Assembly (NCBI GenBank): GCA_001630475.1 | Contig: KV419398.1 | Location: 843,825 to 907,824 of the forward strand | Reading direction: 5' to 3' | Length of the DNA: 64,000 nucleotides | DNA from: Sistotremastrum niveocremeum HHB9708 | Lineage: Eukaryota; Basidiomycota; Agaricomycetes; Sistotremastrales; Sistotremastraceae | Part shown: piece after piece, positions 61,277 through 64,000 of the stretch | Layout: each line of letters starts with the position of its first letter | Position numbering within the stretch: the stretch's first letter is position 1 | Translations under genes and position numbers: made by a program | The notes under the pieces: generated by a model | What the model was told of the DNA's origin: nothing | Seen by the model: the letters and a program-made list of their open reading frames with translations, nothing else | Database searches by the model: none

Positions 61277-62556
61277 ACGCTTTGCAGCTCCGTCTCTTTG
61301 GTTATGCTCGTGCGTCAACGGCCTGTGTGAGAGAAGCTCTGTGTTTTTCACTCTCTCTCTTTACGGGTGCCGGGGACCTGAAAGGCGCTCTCTATAGCCG
61401 GAGACAGCTGTGCGCACACTCCATTTTTGTCATATAATTCCAAATCCCCATGCTCGTTCACTTCCTTCGCACAGATTCTGCGTCTCGCATCGGCCGACTC
61501 TATCGCCTATCTACCATCTCCTTTCCGCCCACGTTTTTGATGAGTCCTGTGATTTCTCCTTCTCTTCGATTGCACACTCCTTCCGGCAGTCGTTGACAAT
61601 TTGTAGAACTCGTAGATGCCAGTGAACATCGTTGTACGAAAGAGGTTTTGCCCCATTCTCTTGTTTCTTCCCTCTCGTCTCTTTATCTCTTTGTCGCCCG
61701 TCCTTCTACTCTTCCTTCTTTTCATGTATACCTCTGTTCTACCATTACCCCCGACCTACCTTTTTTTGTCTCTCGTTCACACTCTCATATCTCCTGTTGC
61801 AAACACTTGTGTATGTAGACCCTCTGTCATCTCGATCACTCTCGCACCCTGTCAGAATTCATTCATCGATGATCCCGGATCATGATTTTGGCATCGAAGA
61901 AACATACTCCGCTAGTGTTTGTTAGTTTGTTGCGGTGTGTGATGATGCCGTTATAAAACCAGGGTGGTGCTTCGCCCGATCAAAATGTCGTGCTACAACT
62001 ATATATAGGAATTGTCAGGCCACCATGTCTGAATCTCTGGATCAGAACCAGTAGGTCGCGGAAGCATATATGCCCTTTTCGGGACCGCGTTTTCCGCGTC
62101 GAGTCGGTATCATGACGGAGTCAATTGTAAGACGCCCAGAATACGCAGCAGATACTAGAGAGCGATATAATCGGACCGATGAAATTGACATTAGACGCGA
62201 CTAGAAGAGAACTAGTAATCAAGGGGAGCTTTGACGGCTTTGAAAAGGATAGGATGAGGAAAATGGCAAAGGGTCCCACGCTACGGCATCGTCGGTTCAA
62301 AACTTCTCTGTACCTGAGCCGCACAATGACCCACTTCGAAACAGCAACACACAATACAATCAATTCAGTTCTTCTAAGCGGCAGGAACGCGGCGGCCACA
62401 GACACGCGCTATCCACCAGATCGCCGTACGATCGAGATTTGTACCCTACAAGGCAGGACGCGTGTCAGTCGCGCGAACTACTTTCCTCCTACAGCACCGT
62501 GTGCCTTTAGGATATTCCCACATGAATATCCAGTAATTCACTCAGTAATGATACCT
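61277..62556. other. convergent intergenic region
   Basis: About 1.3 kb between the stops of the regulator and BPL1. CT-rich 3' flank, no gene supported. The plus-strand frame at 62179-62733 runs antisense into BPL1 and looks spurious. Confidence 0.4.
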
Positions 62557-64000
62557 TCAGGTCTTGGTCTTGATGAGCCCTGCCATCATATCGAAACTGT
62601 TACCATCGGGTTGCAGGTCGATGTAGCTAGGTTTTGCACTCCACATGCTTTCTTCCGTAACGGTACGGAGGAGGCCGTGGTCTGGCGTGAGGCCGACGAT
62701 CCGAACAGACTTGTGCGGCGTGACTGTTGTTAACGTCACTTGTTCGTCTCTGTAGAATGATATGTAATGTTAGAAGATAGGAACAGGCTGATAACTCTAG
62801 CAGAGCGGAAACGTACGAATGGAGCCATCTTTCGAGATACAGTTCCATGAATGGATCGAACGAGCCCCTGGCGTCCACAAACCTTGCCCACATACTTTCG
62901 AATTGGGCCATGATGTGCGCAGCCGTCTTTTCCATGCTCAGATCCACCTGATGCCCTCGCGCCAACGCTGACAACGACGTTGACGGGCGTTCATTGAAGA
63001 CATTGACGCCACAGCCTGAAACGCTCCGTCGGCCCGGGGAAAATTAAGAAGAAATGAAGAACTTACCAACAACGATGGACACGGAAGAGCCGCTGAAGCT
63101 AGTGCTAACGATTATCCCTCCCAGTTTCTTCTTCTCTTCCTTGCCGTCTTCGTTCTGGACGATGCCATAAATATCGTTCGGCCATTTCAGGCGAACGCGC
63201 TCGCCACCCTGACCGATGCCTAGGACGTCTCGGCAGGCTTCGACGACCGCTAGGCCCATGAGGTATTGTATAAACACTAGTCTGGGCGGAGGGACATAGC
63301 GATCCTTCGCAGAACCAAGTTCGGTGGAGACCCTCAACATAATGGAGAACTGGAGGCATCCTGCCGGTGACAGCCATACATTAGCCCCTCTTCCTCGGCC
63401 GGAAAGCTGATGAGATGCCAGAGATAATAGGGGCGTAGGGAGATTGCCAAGGAGCTTCGGGTTTCTGGGTAAGCGAGCTTGTATCGTTCAATGTAATTTC
63501 GTATAAGCAATCAGCTCTACCTGTCCAATAACGTCTGAGTGCTTGTTACAGCCTCTCCATATAACAAAAGTTCTCCTATACCCCAACGGGCGTTCGAGCT
63601 TTGAGGTAGACCAAGCGCAGGTCGCGTGTTCGCCAAATATTGATGAAACGCGTGGATATTGAACTTTGGTGTGTCAGACACCTTTGGCGAATCTCCGTCG
63701 CATATGAAGATCTGTCGGACGCCGCCCAAAGAAATCTCGGTCTGAGGGTTTGTCGAGGAATCATGATCTTCGTCAGCAAGAGCATTTCGGACGCTTTCCT
63801 CGCTGTATTTGCGAAACAAGAATTCATCGTTGATATCGGGGATTCTGACAGGATCATCCTTTGACTCGGCGGGGAAAGCCTGGCTAAAAGCTTGCCATGG
63901 CAATCCGCTCAAGGAAGGTGCCGATGTCAAAAATTGAGGGAGAGGGCCGGAATAGGTTCGCTCGCCTGATCGTCCGAGCTTTAGCCCTAATAATTGGACT
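62557..64000 (-). CDS. BPL1: biotin-protein ligase, partial (runs off right edge)
   Basis: The 3' part of a multi-exon gene whose 5' end lies beyond base 64000. Going 5' to 3': LPQFLTSAPSLSGLPWQAFS, GVRQIFICDGDSP-type N-domain, ARWGIGELLLYGEAVTSTQT, SHQLSGRGRGANVWLSPAG (biotinyl-AMP loop GRGRG), FIQYLMGLAVVEACRDVLG, RLKWPNDIYGI (KWPND), KLGGIIVST, GCGVNVFNERPSTS, and the C-terminal SVRIVGLTPDHGLLRTV-like region (here KSVRIVGLTPDHGLL) ending YIDLQPDGNSFDMMAGLIKT. The enzyme activates biotin with ATP and attaches it to acetyl-CoA and pyruvate carboxylases. Catalytic and C-terminal domains are whole within the window. Confidence 0.92.

Noticed and set aside
62179-62733. 184-aa plus-strand frame with an ATG
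   Set aside because: Its 3' third is antisense to the conserved C-terminus of BPL1, and the translation has no motif.

Overview
The window is nuclear DNA from a filamentous basidiomycete, most likely an Agaricomycete. Genes are dense on both strands and interrupted by many short GT-AG introns of about 50 nt. CT-rich promoters, a multi-intron GH28 pectinase, a mannitol-dehydrogenase-type SDR and lineage-expanded LRR-like and kinase-like families all fit that group. I saw no virus-like element, no rRNA or tRNA gene and no CRISPR array. Gene models were built by eye from reading frames, splice signals and protein motifs. Stop codons and motifs are firmer than the exact splice sites.

Layout, left to right. 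0-10.6 kb: a compact RecQ-type helicase (-), an F-box/LRR protein (+), a carnosine N-methyltransferase homologue (+) converging on diphthine methyl ester synthase DPH5 (-), then COP9 signalosome subunit CSN1 (-) divergent from GPI11/PIG-F (+). 10.6-23.6 kb: a doubtful small gene, a GH28 polygalacturonase, a TATA-box orphan, an SDR of mannitol-dehydrogenase type, the fork-protection factor TOF1/Timeless and an NmrA-like protein. 23.8-28 kb: RPL34 (-), a conserved unknown with two MluI boxes (+) and prenylcysteine oxidase (-).

28-37 kb is the most accessory-looking part. A 55-bp inverted repeat and a triple MluI-box cluster lead into two paralogous genes for a TupA-like periplasmic-binding-protein fold without signal peptides. 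Between them lie two divergent protein-kinase-like genes. 37-43 kb: a Baeyer-Villiger monooxygenase divergent from a forkhead factor, then RNA polymerase III subunit RPC34. 43-48.5 kb: three tandem intronless paralogues of an LRR-like family. 48.5-51.6 kb: a gene-poor, repeat-rich stretch. 51.6-64 kb: a triose-phosphate-transporter-family gene with a 37-nt poly-C/G tract in its N-terminal part, a protein with a Whi5/Nrm1-like motif, the CTP-dependent diacylglycerol kinase DGK1, a Zn2Cys6 regulator, and biotin-protein ligase BPL1 running off the right edge.

Most genes are ordinary housekeeping genes with no common pathway. Local co-regulation is plausible only at the short divergent promoters (CSN1/GPI11, BVMO/forkhead, RPC34/first tandem paralogue). 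The best candidates for something undescribed are the binding-protein and kinase neighbourhood, the tandem LRR-like family, and the homopolymer that decides the reading frame of the transporter.
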